Origin: Nitrososphaeraceae archaeon
GTDB taxonomy: Archaea; Thermoproteota; Nitrososphaeria; Nitrososphaerales; Nitrososphaeraceae
Reading direction: 5' to 3'
Length of the DNA: 34,724 nt
Assembly (NCBI GenBank): GCA_016782225.1
Contig: JADDOW010000071.1
Span: 7,119-41,842, forward strand
A model generated the notes under the pieces. The model was not told the origin of the DNA. It saw only the letters and a list, made by a program, of their open reading frames with translations, and made no database searches. How positions within the stretch are numbered: the first letter of the stretch is position 1; the number at the start of each line of letters is the position of its first letter. Shown here piece by piece: positions 15,455-23,713 of the stretch. A program made the position numbers and the translations under genes.

Positions 15455-16279
15455 ATGCCACCACAAATTAATGATATCAATAAAGCGTTGGATGCTCTAA
15501 ATAAATTTAGAGAATACACTATTTCACCAAATCATGAAAGATTTATTTTTCCGTTTCTTTGCGGTTCATATTTTACCTACAGAAAAATTGACGTCATAAG
15601 AATATTCGCAATAGCCAAAACAATATCAGAAAACCCAACATATTTAGATGTCGGATGCGGTTATGGTGACTTTTTAGAAAAAATTAGGGAATACATACCT
15701 AACGCAGAAGGTATTGAGAAAAGTGCAGAAATATTTTACAGTATAGGAAAAGCTAAGCCTGAATATATAAAAATTGCTGATGCATATAACGGCATTGACA
15801 AAAAATATGACATAATATTCGTTGGATGGATGGAACCGGGGGTTGACTACAGAGACCAAATATCTGAATCTGCAAAATGCATAATTACAACTTTAGATCA
15901 AGGATTAAGTCTTGCTGCAGAGTTTGACGGTCATGGTTTTGACAAGATAGCAAGCTGGGTTACCCCTTCATGGGAAGATATCAATATTGAAATAACAAAT
16001 AGATATTATTCCAAAATACCAAATGAACTAATTCAAAAACTTGCAGATCTAAGAGGTGCCCATAACCTATGGTATGTGTACTGTAGACCAGAATTAAAAA
16101 AGAGAATAAAGAATGCTTTAAAATTGTGTCTAGCAGAAGAATTAGAAAAAAGATATGAAAAATATGAGTTTGAAACTGTATTGGACAATGCCGGTTACAA
16201 ATATTTTGAAAGGCTTAAGAATCCGTTCACAAAATACAAATTATGGGATCCTGTTTTTGATTTTGACACAAAGACTTAA
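15455..16279 (+). CDS. SAM-dependent methyltransferase, copy 2 of a tandem pair
   Basis: The 274-residue paralogue has motif I at residues 63-71 and the same DIIFVGWMEPG and RGAHNLWYVYCRPELK blocks as copy 1. Its N-terminus (MPPQINDINKALDAL) and its last 55 residues are clearly different from copy 1. It also lacks the Gly/Cys-rich insertion of copy 1 (FDKGGQCGINGGCEFD), having LDQGLSLAAEFD instead. The start ATG lies three bases after the stop of copy 1. Divergent ends around an identical core suggest specialised substrates with a homogenised cofactor domain. The reaction is not identifiable from sequence. Confidence 0.85.
   Translation: MPPQINDINKALDALNKFREYTISPNHERFIFPFLCGSYFTYRKIDVIRIFAIAKTISENPTYLDVGCGYGDFLEKIREYIPNAEGIEKSAEIFYSIGKAKPEYIKIADAYNGIDKKYDIIFVGWMEPGVDYRDQISESAKCIITTLDQGLSLAAEFDGHGFDKIASWVTPSWEDINIEITNRYYSKIPNELIQKLADLRGAHNLWYVYCRPELKKRIKNALKLCLAEELEKRYEKYEFETVLDNAGYKYFERLKNPFTKYKLWDPVFDFDTKT
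15528..15894 (+). repeat. 367-bp identical block, copy 2 (gene conversion tract)
   Basis: Partner of 14710-15076, identical throughout. A second shorter near-identical patch at about 15921-15970 (one mismatch) and a third near 16051-16100 also match copy 1, which gives the pair a mosaic look. Confidence 0.92.
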
Positions 16280-16305
16280 TATAATAAATATTTAATAAAT
16301 TTTCA

Positions 16306-17568
16306 TTGAAAGTAACAACATTAGGGGCTGCAAAAGAAGTGGGCAGATCTGCTTTTTTAATTAATTCAAATAATACCAATATTTTGCTTGATTACGGAGT
16401 TCTGTTGAAAAGGGAGCCAGTTTTTCCCATTCATGTAAAACCAAAGGAAATTGATGCGGTTGTGATTACTCATGCGCATTTAGATCATTCAGGGTTTGTT
16501 CCCTTTCTTTTTTTAAATACAGACTCTAAAGTTAAAGCCTTAGCTACGTTACCAACTTTTGAATTATCGCAGTTATTAATTCAAGACATGATAAAGATTT
16601 CAGGGTTTTATCTTCCCTTTGAATACCCAGATTTAATGAACATGCTAAATCACTCAATAAATTTGGATTACAGATCAAAATTTGGTATAAGGGATGTAAA
16701 CATCACATTATTTGAATCAGGGCATGTACTTGGAGGTTCAACAGTTATTGTAGAAGCAGAGGGAAAAAGAATCTTCTATACAGGGGATATCAACACAAGA
16801 GGATCAAAAGTTTTGCGGCCAGCTGATTTGGATGTTGGGGAAATTGATTTGCTAATAATTGAGAGCACATACTCTCAGGCGGAGCAAGTTCCAAGAGACC
16901 AATCCGAAAAAGAATTAGTAAAACATGCTCTGGAAGTTGTTGAAAGAAAAGGAATATTATTTATACCCGCTTTTTCAGTAGAAAGGGCCCAAGAGATTGC
17001 ATGTGTACTTAAGGCATATGATTTTCCATACAAAATTGCGATGGATGGAATGGCTTTAAAGGCAAATCAAATTATGCTCAAACATCCCAAGTTTTTAAGA
17101 GATCCTGAAGTCTTTAAGAGATCGATTGAGGAGGTACAAAGCATTACAAGCTGGGATAGACGAAAAAGGGTAATTAAAGAGCCTGGAGTCATAATTTCAC
17201 CAGCAGGCATGTTAGTTGGTGGTTCCGGAGTATTTTATTTACAGGAATTATCCAAAAATGAACTCAATAGCATTGCATTGGTCTCATTTCAAGGCGAGGG
17301 AACACCGGGAAGGCTGTTACTAGACAAAAGGCAGGTTACCTTCGGAGGAAATACGATAAAATGTTTAGCAGAAATAAATAGATTCGAGTTTTCAGGACAC
17401 AATAGTAGAAAAGAATTGTTTGAGATATTAGATAAGGTAAAGGGAAATCCAAGTGTTTTAACTGTGCATGGAGATAATATTGCATGTACTAAATTTGCAG
17501 AAGAAATTAACGAAAAATACGGATTCAAAGCTCATGCTCCTGACACCGCCGAAGTCACAACTGTCTAA
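16306..17568 (+). CDS. Beta-CASP metallo-beta-lactamase RNase (aCPSF2-like)
   Basis: The 420-residue protein is a metallo-beta-lactamase/beta-CASP nuclease. Motif 2 HAHLDH is at 56-61, H140 is in FESGHVLGG, D161 is in YTGDIN, and ESTYS follows at 186-190. The beta-CASP part shows ISPAGMLVGG, FSGHNSRKELFE and VHGD near the C-terminus. The absence of N-terminal KH domains fits aCPSF2 (COG1236) and not aCPSF1. The family cuts or trims RNA, with a role in RNA processing or decay. The start is TTG at 16306, giving the family N-terminus MKVTTLGAAKEVGRSAFL. An AT-rich TATA-like stretch at 16276-16288 fits a leaderless mRNA. Confidence 0.9.
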   Translation: MKVTTLGAAKEVGRSAFLINSNNTNILLDYGVLLKREPVFPIHVKPKEIDAVVITHAHLDHSGFVPFLFLNTDSKVKALATLPTFELSQLLIQDMIKISGFYLPFEYPDLMNMLNHSINLDYRSKFGIRDVNITLFESGHVLGGSTVIVEAEGKRIFYTGDINTRGSKVLRPADLDVGEIDLLIIESTYSQAEQVPRDQSEKELVKHALEVVERKGILFIPAFSVERAQEIACVLKAYDFPYKIAMDGMALKANQIMLKHPKFLRDPEVFKRSIEEVQSITSWDRRKRVIKEPGVIISPAGMLVGGSGVFYLQELSKNELNSIALVSFQGEGTPGRLLLDKRQVTFGGNTIKCLAEINRFEFSGHNSRKELFEILDKVKGNPSVLTVHGDNIACTKFAEEINEKYGFKAHAPDTAEVTTV

Positions 17569-17622
17569 TTGATTCGTAATAACTAATAGATAAAAATAAT
17601 AGTCAACAATTTTAGTATTTGA

Positions 17623-18507
17623 TTGGATAGCATACAGGATATTAATATTGATTTAAGTTTAAACAGTGGTCAATATTTTTTATGGGAAAAGATGAAAAAA
17701 TCATGGTATGGGATTTATGGAGAAACCATATTAAAAATCACTGAAAAAACAAATGAAAACAATGGTGAGACAACTTATGAATATGGCTCATATCCAGAAT
17801 ACAATGATTGGCAGAAGCATATTTTTAGACAAGATGACAATTATTATGAGATAATTCATGAGATATCTAAAAATGAAAAAATCAGAAAGTTGGTCCAAAA
17901 ATATCCGGGGCTACGGATACTAAGACAAAAACCAATTCAATGCATATTTTCTTTTTTATGTTCAAGCAATAACAATATACCCAGAATTCGTTTTATTTTA
18001 AGGAACCTATCAAGGAAATTTGGAAGAAAAATAGTTTTTGATGATATGGATTTTTACACTTTTCCAAGTTTAACATCACTCTATAACGCTTCAATTCAAG
18101 ATCTTTTATCTTGCGGTCTCGGATATAGGGCCAGATTTGTTTCAAATACAGCAAAATACATTTCAGACAATCAACTAAGTATAGAATTTTTAAAAAAAAC
18201 TGGCTATTATTATGCGAAAGAGGAATTATTAAAATTAGATGGAGTTGGCGAAAAAATTGCAGACTGCATACTTTTATTTTCATTGGATAAATTAGAAGCA
18301 TTTCCTATAGATATTTGGATTATAAAATTTTTGTGTCAAAACTTAAAACAGATTACAAAAACCGAAGTAAAAATGAATTCCAAGATAACATCTAATCAAT
18401 ATAAAAAAATATCTAAAGAAATTCGAGACCATTATGGCAGATATTCAGGTTACGTTCAACAATACGTATATTATAACATTAGAGAAGAAAATGGTAGAAA
18501 ATGGTAG
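17623..18507 (+). CDS. ogg: OGG1-like 8-oxoguanine DNA glycosylase/AP lyase
   Basis: The 294-residue protein resembles eukaryotic-type OGG1. An N-terminal domain with SLNSGQYFLWEK is followed by the QKPIQCIFSFLCSSNNN segment and a helix-hairpin-helix-GPD motif, LDGVGEKIADCILLF, at about 205-219. The catalytic lysine is K211 and the catalytic aspartate D230 (FPIDIWI). It would remove 8-oxoguanine from DNA and cut at the abasic site. The start is TTG at 17623. It lies 54 bases after the beta-CASP gene on the same strand, so co-transcription is possible. The end converges on the acidic coiled-coil gene. Confidence 0.9.
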   Translation: MDSIQDINIDLSLNSGQYFLWEKMKKSWYGIYGETILKITEKTNENNGETTYEYGSYPEYNDWQKHIFRQDDNYYEIIHEISKNEKIRKLVQKYPGLRILRQKPIQCIFSFLCSSNNNIPRIRFILRNLSRKFGRKIVFDDMDFYTFPSLTSLYNASIQDLLSCGLGYRARFVSNTAKYISDNQLSIEFLKKTGYYYAKEELLKLDGVGEKIADCILLFSLDKLEAFPIDIWIIKFLCQNLKQITKTEVKMNSKITSNQYKKISKEIRDHYGRYSGYVQQYVYYNIREENGRKW

Positions 18508-18524
18508 AGAAGAAATTGATTAAC

Positions 18525-19127
18525 CTATCTGCTTTTTTTCTTGGCGTTGTCAGTTTTTTTCTTGGCGTTGCCAGTTTTTGAAATTGTGTTTTTTGGTTGG
18601 GGTTTAGGTATAGTGTTTTTTTCAATTTTCATTAATTTTTTGTTAACTTCTTTGATTTCAGCTTGAATTTGCTTAGTCAACATAGATTGTTTTTCTACAT
18701 TTTTAAGGCTTCTCTGCAGAGTTTGAACAGTCTGTTGAATTTTCTGAACCTCTCTAAAAGATTTTTCAAGTGATTTGTTAATATTAGTTAGGTCAACATC
18801 TTTGACATTAGGATTTTTTCTTGCTGGGTTTTTTTTATGTGGTTTAGAAACTATTTCTTCTTCTTCCTCTAGTTCTTCTTCTTCTTCTTCATCGTCTTCC
18901 TCTAGTTCTTCTTCTTCTTCTTCCTCTAGTTCTTCTTCTTCTTCATCGTCTTCCTCTAGTTCTTCTTCTTCTTCATCGTCTTTCTTTAGTTTATCTTCAC
19001 CTAGTTTTTTATCTTCCTCAGCTAGTTGTTTAGACGTTACATAATCTTGTTCTAAATACATTTTACTATTATTTGCAACATCTTTATTGCGCATAAGGAT
19101 GGGAAAAGATTGGAGTTCCATTGACAT
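18525..19127 (-). CDS. Acidic low-complexity coiled-coil protein
   Basis: The 200-residue protein has three zones. Residues 1-48 are mixed. Residues about 49-90 are almost only Glu and Asp with regularly placed Leu (EEEELEEDD units). Residues about 105-170 look like a coiled coil (SLEKSFREVQKIQQTVQTL). A Lys-rich tail ends in a short KKKTDNA-type repeat. It may be a histone-like or nucleic-acid chaperone, or a structural protein, but there is no recognised family. The opposite charges at the two ends could allow self-association. The frame is genuine, because it continues with normal codon use outside the repeats. It is the last gene before the convergent ogg. Confidence 0.7.
   Translation of the reverse strand: MSMELQSFPILMRNKDVANNSKMYLEQDYVTSKQLAEEDKKLGEDKLKKDDEEEEELEEDDEEEEELEEEEEEELEEDDEEEEEELEEEEEIVSKPHKKNPARKNPNVKDVDLTNINKSLEKSFREVQKIQQTVQTLQRSLKNVEKQSMLTKQIQAEIKEVNKKLMKIEKNTIPKPQPKNTISKTGNAKKKTDNAKKKSR
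18533..18574. repeat. 21-bp tandem repeat, two copies, coding
   Basis: Two copies of a 21-base unit (tttttttcttggcgttgtca plus g) differ by one base. They encode the KKK-containing seven-residue repeat at the C-terminus of the acidic protein. Confidence 0.8.
18858..18990. repeat. Imperfect tcttcc/ttcttc low-complexity repeat, coding
   Basis: About 130 bases of pyrimidine-rich repeats of the form cctctagttcttcttcttc with inserted catcgtc units encode the Glu/Asp/Leu tract. Slippage here would mostly preserve the frame. The strand asymmetry (nearly all C/T on plus) is strong and could favour triplex-like structure. Confidence 0.8.
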
Positions 19128-19199
19128 GTCTTATATTTTGAAATAAAAACTCTAATTATTAAAAGTGATCTATAAAAGTTATTAAAAATTGAAAAAATA

Positions 19200-20555
19200 C
19201 TAAGTTTCTATTTTTAACCCATTTGTAAAACTTTTATATATATACAGGGCTTCATCTTTATCTTTTGCACCTACTATTGTTGCAGCACCACTTGTAAGAA
19301 AGCTTATGAGTAATTTGTTTTGGTTTGAGAAGGTTATGCCCAAATTGCCTCTAGATGTTATTGCATAACCTTGAGATTCAGCATTTTTTAAAATGCTTAA
19401 TAGATTGACATCGTTTTTGATTTGCGCAGGGGTGACAGTATAAGTTCTTTTTCCTCTGTCTCGGCCACATAGCTCCTCCACCATTAATGACGGAGCTTGA
19501 ATAGGCTTTTTAATTACATTTCTTCCGCATGAAGAACATTCATCGTGTCTATACATCTGAATTTTATCAAAAACCAGATCATTGAGATCTATATAGAGTA
19601 ATTTATTTACTAATGATGGCTGCTGACCTACAACAATTTTTATGGCTTCAGAAACTTGAGCTCCAGCCACAAGATAGAGGATGGATGGATGTACTCCCTC
19701 GGTACTGCATGTAGGCATCTCTTCTTCGGATAATTCAGGAAAAATACACCTAAGACAAGCACTTTTATAAGGCAAAATAGTACATACAGAACCAACCATT
19801 CCAATAGCACCCCCGTAAATAAAAGGTATTCCGAGTTTTAAACAAGCATCATTTAAAGCATATCTTGCATCAATACTATCTAAAGCATCAATAACAATAT
19901 TGCAACCTCGAATTATATCCTCAGCTGTAAAAGGAGTAACCGAAATGGGGATGGCTTCTATATCTACACCAGGATTCATTTTTTGTAAACGTTCTAGCGC
20001 TGCTTCAACTTTAACTTTACCAACATCCAAATCAGTGTACAAATGTTGTCTATGTAAGTTAGAAATTTCCACTACGTCTCTATCAACTAACCTGATTTTT
20101 CCTATACCCATTCCAACTAGTTGTGTAACTACCGGATTTCCAATTCCGCCAGCACCCACAACGCATATTTTTGCATCTTTGAGTTTCTCCATCCCAACAT
20201 AACCAATTTCTTCAAGCATGATTTGTCTTGAATAGCGCATCATATCTTTGCTAGACATTTCTGCACCGCCGGCAACAGCAGGCAATATATAAACTGAATC
20301 ACCATCATTTAGGGCCGAATTCATTCCCGTGTTGTTAAATCGAATATTCTTTCCATTGATATAAATATTGATTAATGCCCTTGGTTTGCCATTAAGGTCT
20401 ATAACTCTGCGTTTAAAATCATCACCTAACACATTAGAGGCAATATTAAATGCTTCATCTAAAGTTGATGCATCAATGGATAGTTTTTTTTCCCCAGAGC
20501 CTTTGTTTAAAACAGATGGAATTACGAATTCTACTGTAGCCAATTTATAAATCAC
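19200..20555 (-). CDS. MoaD/ThiS-like domain fused to E1-like adenylyltransferase (MoeB/ThiF/UbaA)
   Basis: Residues 1-97 have a MoaD/ThiS beta-grasp fold (INIYINGKNIRF, LNDGDSVYILPAVAGG) that ends in the diglycine G96-G97. Residues from about 100 form an E1-like enzyme with nucleotide motif GAGGIG at 134-139, DRDVVEISNLHRQH at 158-171, zinc cysteines C267/C270 and C340/C343, and the putative catalytic C283 (PTCSTEG). About 100 residues of less clear C-terminal domain follow. E1 proteins of this type adenylate the carboxy-terminal glycine of a sulfur carrier for molybdopterin, thiamine or tRNA thiolation. Here the carrier is joined to its enzyme, so its diglycine is internal. M100 could be an internal start giving a free E1. 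The gene follows thrC closely. Confidence 0.88.
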   Translation of the reverse strand: MIYKLATVEFVIPSVLNKGSGEKKLSIDASTLDEAFNIASNVLGDDFKRRVIDLNGKPRALINIYINGKNIRFNNTGMNSALNDGDSVYILPAVAGGAEMSSKDMMRYSRQIMLEEIGYVGMEKLKDAKICVVGAGGIGNPVVTQLVGMGIGKIRLVDRDVVEISNLHRQHLYTDLDVGKVKVEAALERLQKMNPGVDIEAIPISVTPFTAEDIIRGCNIVIDALDSIDARYALNDACLKLGIPFIYGGAIGMVGSVCTILPYKSACLRCIFPELSEEEMPTCSTEGVHPSILYLVAGAQVSEAIKIVVGQQPSLVNKLLYIDLNDLVFDKIQMYRHDECSSCGRNVIKKPIQAPSLMVEELCGRDRGKRTYTVTPAQIKNDVNLLSILKNAESQGYAITSRGNLGITFSNQNKLLISFLTSGAATIVGAKDKDEALYIYKSFTNGLKIET

Positions 20556-20585
20556 AACACCATTTTTAGATTTATATCCGTTTGT

Positions 20586-21821
20586 TCATTGTATCATTGC
20601 AGAAACTAATTGTATGTTAGGTTTAACCGGATTGAGAGTAGGCAGAAGATCAAGAATAGACTCGGTAGTCTTAAGTCCGTTGCCAGTAACATAACAAACG
20701 ATTTTTTCATCTCTATCGATTTTATTGTCTTCAATAAGTTTTTTTAATACACCTACAGACACACCACCAGCAGGCTCGGTAAAAATGCCTTCGGTTTTTG
20801 CAAGCAAAAGAATAGCATGTTTTATTTCATTGTTCGAAACATCCTCTCCAATCCCATTAAATTGTCTAAGACGTTTTAACACATAGGATCCATCACCAGG
20901 ATCACCTATTGCAAGACTCTTTGCGATGGTCTCAGGCCTTTCTACTGGAATAACTTCATTTGACTTATTTTTATAAGCATCAACAATTGGCGCACATCCA
21001 TGAGGTTGGGCAGCAATTATTCTTAAATTAGAAATATCAGAAATTATTCCCAAGTCCATCATTTCTTCAAATCCTTTACAAATAGAGTTTAGCATAGCCC
21101 CACTGCCGACCGGAATAACCAACACATCAGGAACCGTCCAGTTTAGCTGTTCCAACACTTCAAAAGCTAAAGTCTTAGAACCCTCTACATAATAAGGTCT
21201 CATGTTTATATTCACTATACCATAGCCATTAGAATCACCTATTACAGAGGCTAGCCGATTAGCATCATCATATGTGCCCTCAACTGCTATAAATTTTGCA
21301 CCATATGATAAAGCTTGAGCTATTTTCACATGTTCCAAGTCAAAAGGAGCAAACACATAACAGGGTAATTGCGCCCTACTTGCATGTGCTGCAGTTGCAG
21401 AGGCAAGATTACCGGTTGATGCACAGCCAACAGCAGGTAAATTCATTTCTTTAGCTTTTGATACTGCAACTCCTGCAGGTCGGTCCTTAAAAGAAAAAGT
21501 TGGGTTTACAGAGTCATTTTTAATATATAAATTTTTTAATCCCCCTAATCTATTGCCTAAATTATCTGCCTTTTGTAATGGAGTAATAGAGCCATTTAGG
21601 CTGACGATATTTTTCTTATGTTCTACAGGAAGAATTTCAAAATATCTCCAATAAGTTAAATCAGATCTGTTCTCAAAAGTCTGTTTTGTTATATTATTGG
21701 CGAGTTTATATATTACATCCAAAGGCCCAAAACATTCTTCACATATATATACGAACGTTGGGGAATATTCTTTGTTACATTCTCTACACTTTAACGCTTT
21801 TATAATTCCCATTGTTTCCAA
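20586..21821 (-). CDS. thrC: Threonine synthase
   Basis: The 411-residue PLP enzyme converts O-phosphohomoserine to threonine. A short N-terminal zinc-type knuckle (C12, C15, C27, C30) is followed by the catalytic core with K112 in PTFSFKDRP, the GCASTGNLASATAAHA phosphate/PLP loop, and VIPVGSGAMLNSICKGF. The fit to archaeal threonine synthases is good over the whole length. The start may be ATG at 21821 or 21812 (MGIIKALKC). It precedes the MoaD-E1 fusion by 30 bases and lies about 70 bases after hisI. Functional linkage among these is not obvious. Confidence 0.94.
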   Translation of the reverse strand: METMGIIKALKCRECNKEYSPTFVYICEECFGPLDVIYKLANNITKQTFENRSDLTYWRYFEILPVEHKKNIVSLNGSITPLQKADNLGNRLGGLKNLYIKNDSVNPTFSFKDRPAGVAVSKAKEMNLPAVGCASTGNLASATAAHASRAQLPCYVFAPFDLEHVKIAQALSYGAKFIAVEGTYDDANRLASVIGDSNGYGIVNINMRPYYVEGSKTLAFEVLEQLNWTVPDVLVIPVGSGAMLNSICKGFEEMMDLGIISDISNLRIIAAQPHGCAPIVDAYKNKSNEVIPVERPETIAKSLAIGDPGDGSYVLKRLRQFNGIGEDVSNNEIKHAILLLAKTEGIFTEPAGGVSVGVLKKLIEDNKIDRDEKIVCYVTGNGLKTTESILDLLPTLNPVKPNIQLVSAMIQ

Positions 21822-21893
21822 GTAGTTATAAATAATATAATAGATAAATTGCTCTAAACAATATTAAGTATTACTTAACTTTTAGCAAAAAGA

Positions 21894-22220
21894 CTATTGT
21901 AACTCATTGTGAAAGCATGTTTTATTGCCAGTATGACATATAGATTTAGTAGAATCTACCAAGTATACCAAAGCATCTGAATCACAATCTACCAATATTT
22001 TTTTTACAGGCTGGATGTGGCCAGACTCTTCACCTTTCATCCACAGTTTGTTGTGAGAAGTGCTCCAAAACCATGCATTTCCGGTATCTATTGTTTTGGA
22101 TAGTGCATATCTATTGATGTATCCCACCATCAAAACATCTTTTGTACTAATATCTTGGACTACCACTGGTATCAGACCATTTCGTTTTTCAAAATCTATT
22201 TCATTAATGGTTTTAAGCAT
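21894..22220 (-). CDS. hisI: Phosphoribosyl-AMP cyclohydrolase
   Basis: The 108-residue protein carries all HisI signatures: WFWSTSHNKLWMKGEESGH at about 50-68, the VDCDSDALVYLV metal-binding stretch (Mg and Zn ligands) and the end CHTGNKTCF at 95-103. It opens the ring of phosphoribosyl-AMP in histidine biosynthesis. It is a single-domain enzyme, not fused to HisE. No other his gene is visible in the window. It may be co-transcribed with thrC. Confidence 0.95.
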   Translation of the reverse strand: MLKTINEIDFEKRNGLIPVVVQDISTKDVLMVGYINRYALSKTIDTGNAWFWSTSHNKLWMKGEESGHIQPVKKILVDCDSDALVYLVDSTKSICHTGNKTCFHNELQ

Positions 22221-22339
22221 CTACAAACATTATGATACGACGATATAAATTTTTGGGTTATTTGCAATAATAATTCTTAATAATTAGTTTGAGATAAACA
22301 CTATTACTATCAATAACCAGTATAAAATAGTCACCCAAT

Positions 22340-23713
22340 ATGAATAATCATGAGAGCAACATAGAGGAGGAAAATAAAATTCTTCATATAGGATTCGATG
22401 ACACCGATTCAACTAACGGAAGGTGTACCACTCATTTGGCATACCTACTTACAAATACTCTACTAAAAAAATTTAAAGTAAATTTCATTGACTTTCCTTT
22501 GTTAATTCGATTGAATCCCAACATTCCTCTTAAAACTAGAGGAAATGGGGCAGTTTGTTTAAGAATAAAAGGTAAAAGATATGATGAAATTAAAGAAGAG
22601 GCAAAATGTTTTATAGAAAATTACTCGGATATAGGAAACGGTGCAAATCCGGGTTTAGCTTTTTATGAAGAAAACAGCATTGCCAACGATATAATCTCTT
22701 TAAGTAATAATGCAATGGATACTGTATTAAGCAAACAGCTGGCTGAAAAAACTGCAAAAAAAAATAGCATACAATATCACCTTTTTGGAAAAGGGCATGG
22801 ATTGGTAGGAGCATTAGCAGCAATTGGTTGCTGTCTTGATACCGATCATACTTATGAGACAATTGCATACAGAAAAAAAGAGAATATTGGGACAATAAGA
22901 AAAATAGATAAATCCAAGGTTAAAAAAATAAGCGACGAATCATTTCCAAACACATTTAATAATTTTGATCATAGAAAAAAAAGAGTTTTAATTGCTCCGC
23001 ATGGCCCAGATCCAGTTTTTTGTGGAATCCGCGGAGAAGATCCATTAACCACTACAAAATTCATGGAGAATCTGCAAATAGACGAGGATTTGGATGGATA
23101 CATGGCATTTAGATCAAATCAGGGAACAAATTTGCATTTAACTAAAGAAAGAAGACTATCAAGGATACTGCCTTTTACATCAGGTCATATCAATTGCCAA
23201 TTAATTACAAAACCTAATGTCATCAATGGTGGGCATGTAATTTTTTACGTAAAGGATAATTTCAACGATATCTTACCTGTTGCAGTTTATGAACCCACAC
23301 GGTTAACCAAAATCGCGGCCTCATTAGAAATAGATGATAAAATTGAAATAGGATATGGAGCACATATTAAATCGAATAAAAGAACCCTAAATCTAGAGTA
23401 TCTAATTATAAAAGAGTTAAAAGAAATAACATATTTTAAAAACCCCATATGCGAAAAATGCAACAAGAATATGAAATCGGAAGGAAGAAACAAAGGGTTC
23501 CAATGCCCATTATGCAAAACCAAAAAAAACAATGAGCCTAAAACAGTAATAAAAAAAGACAGAGGATTGATTTGTGGTGGTTTATATGTTCCTGATCCCA
23601 TAGCCCACAGACACCTCACAAAACCGCATTTTAGATATAATAAAGAGAAAAAATATGATGAAAAACAGATTTTATACTTGTTAAATATTACGCAATGGGC
23701 CTCAAAAAAATAG
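22340..23713 (+). CDS. tiaS: tRNA(Ile2) 2-agmatinylcytidine synthetase (TiaS)
   Basis: The 457-residue protein is TiaS, which makes agmatidine at C34 of the CAU-anticodon tRNA-Ile so that it reads AUA. The N-terminal kinase-like domain shows IGFDDTDSTNGRCTTHLA at residues 17-34, and the middle carries the YHLFGKGHGLVGALAA and PDPVFCGIRGEDP segments. The C-terminus has an OB-like region and a zinc ribbon, CEKCNKNM...CPLC. The stop codon TAG occupies 23711-23713, so its last three bases overlap the 3' end of the convergent tRNA-iMet gene. The ATG at 22340 is the first in frame and gives a short polar extension before the conserved start. Confidence 0.93.
   Translation: MNNHESNIEEENKILHIGFDDTDSTNGRCTTHLAYLLTNTLLKKFKVNFIDFPLLIRLNPNIPLKTRGNGAVCLRIKGKRYDEIKEEAKCFIENYSDIGNGANPGLAFYEENSIANDIISLSNNAMDTVLSKQLAEKTAKKNSIQYHLFGKGHGLVGALAAIGCCLDTDHTYETIAYRKKENIGTIRKIDKSKVKKISDESFPNTFNNFDHRKKRVLIAPHGPDPVFCGIRGEDPLTTTKFMENLQIDEDLDGYMAFRSNQGTNLHLTKERRLSRILPFTSGHINCQLITKPNVINGGHVIFYVKDNFNDILPVAVYEPTRLTKIAASLEIDDKIEIGYGAHIKSNKRTLNLEYLIIKELKEITYFKNPICEKCNKNMKSEGRNKGFQCPLCKTKKNNEPKTVIKKDRGLICGGLYVPDPIAHRHLTKPHFRYNKEKKYDEKQILYLLNITQWASKK
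23704..23710 (-). terminator. Oligo-T terminator of tRNA-iMet, inside tiaS
   Basis: On the minus strand a run of seven T residues begins directly after the tRNA discriminator base. On the plus strand the same bases are the last Lys codons of tiaS. Confidence 0.5.

Noticed and set aside
18775-19044. Long poly-serine reading frame on the plus strand
   Set aside because: It is the antisense shadow of the Glu-rich tract (TTC/TCT codons). It has no independent start signal, and the minus-strand frame has sensible sequence beyond the repeat.
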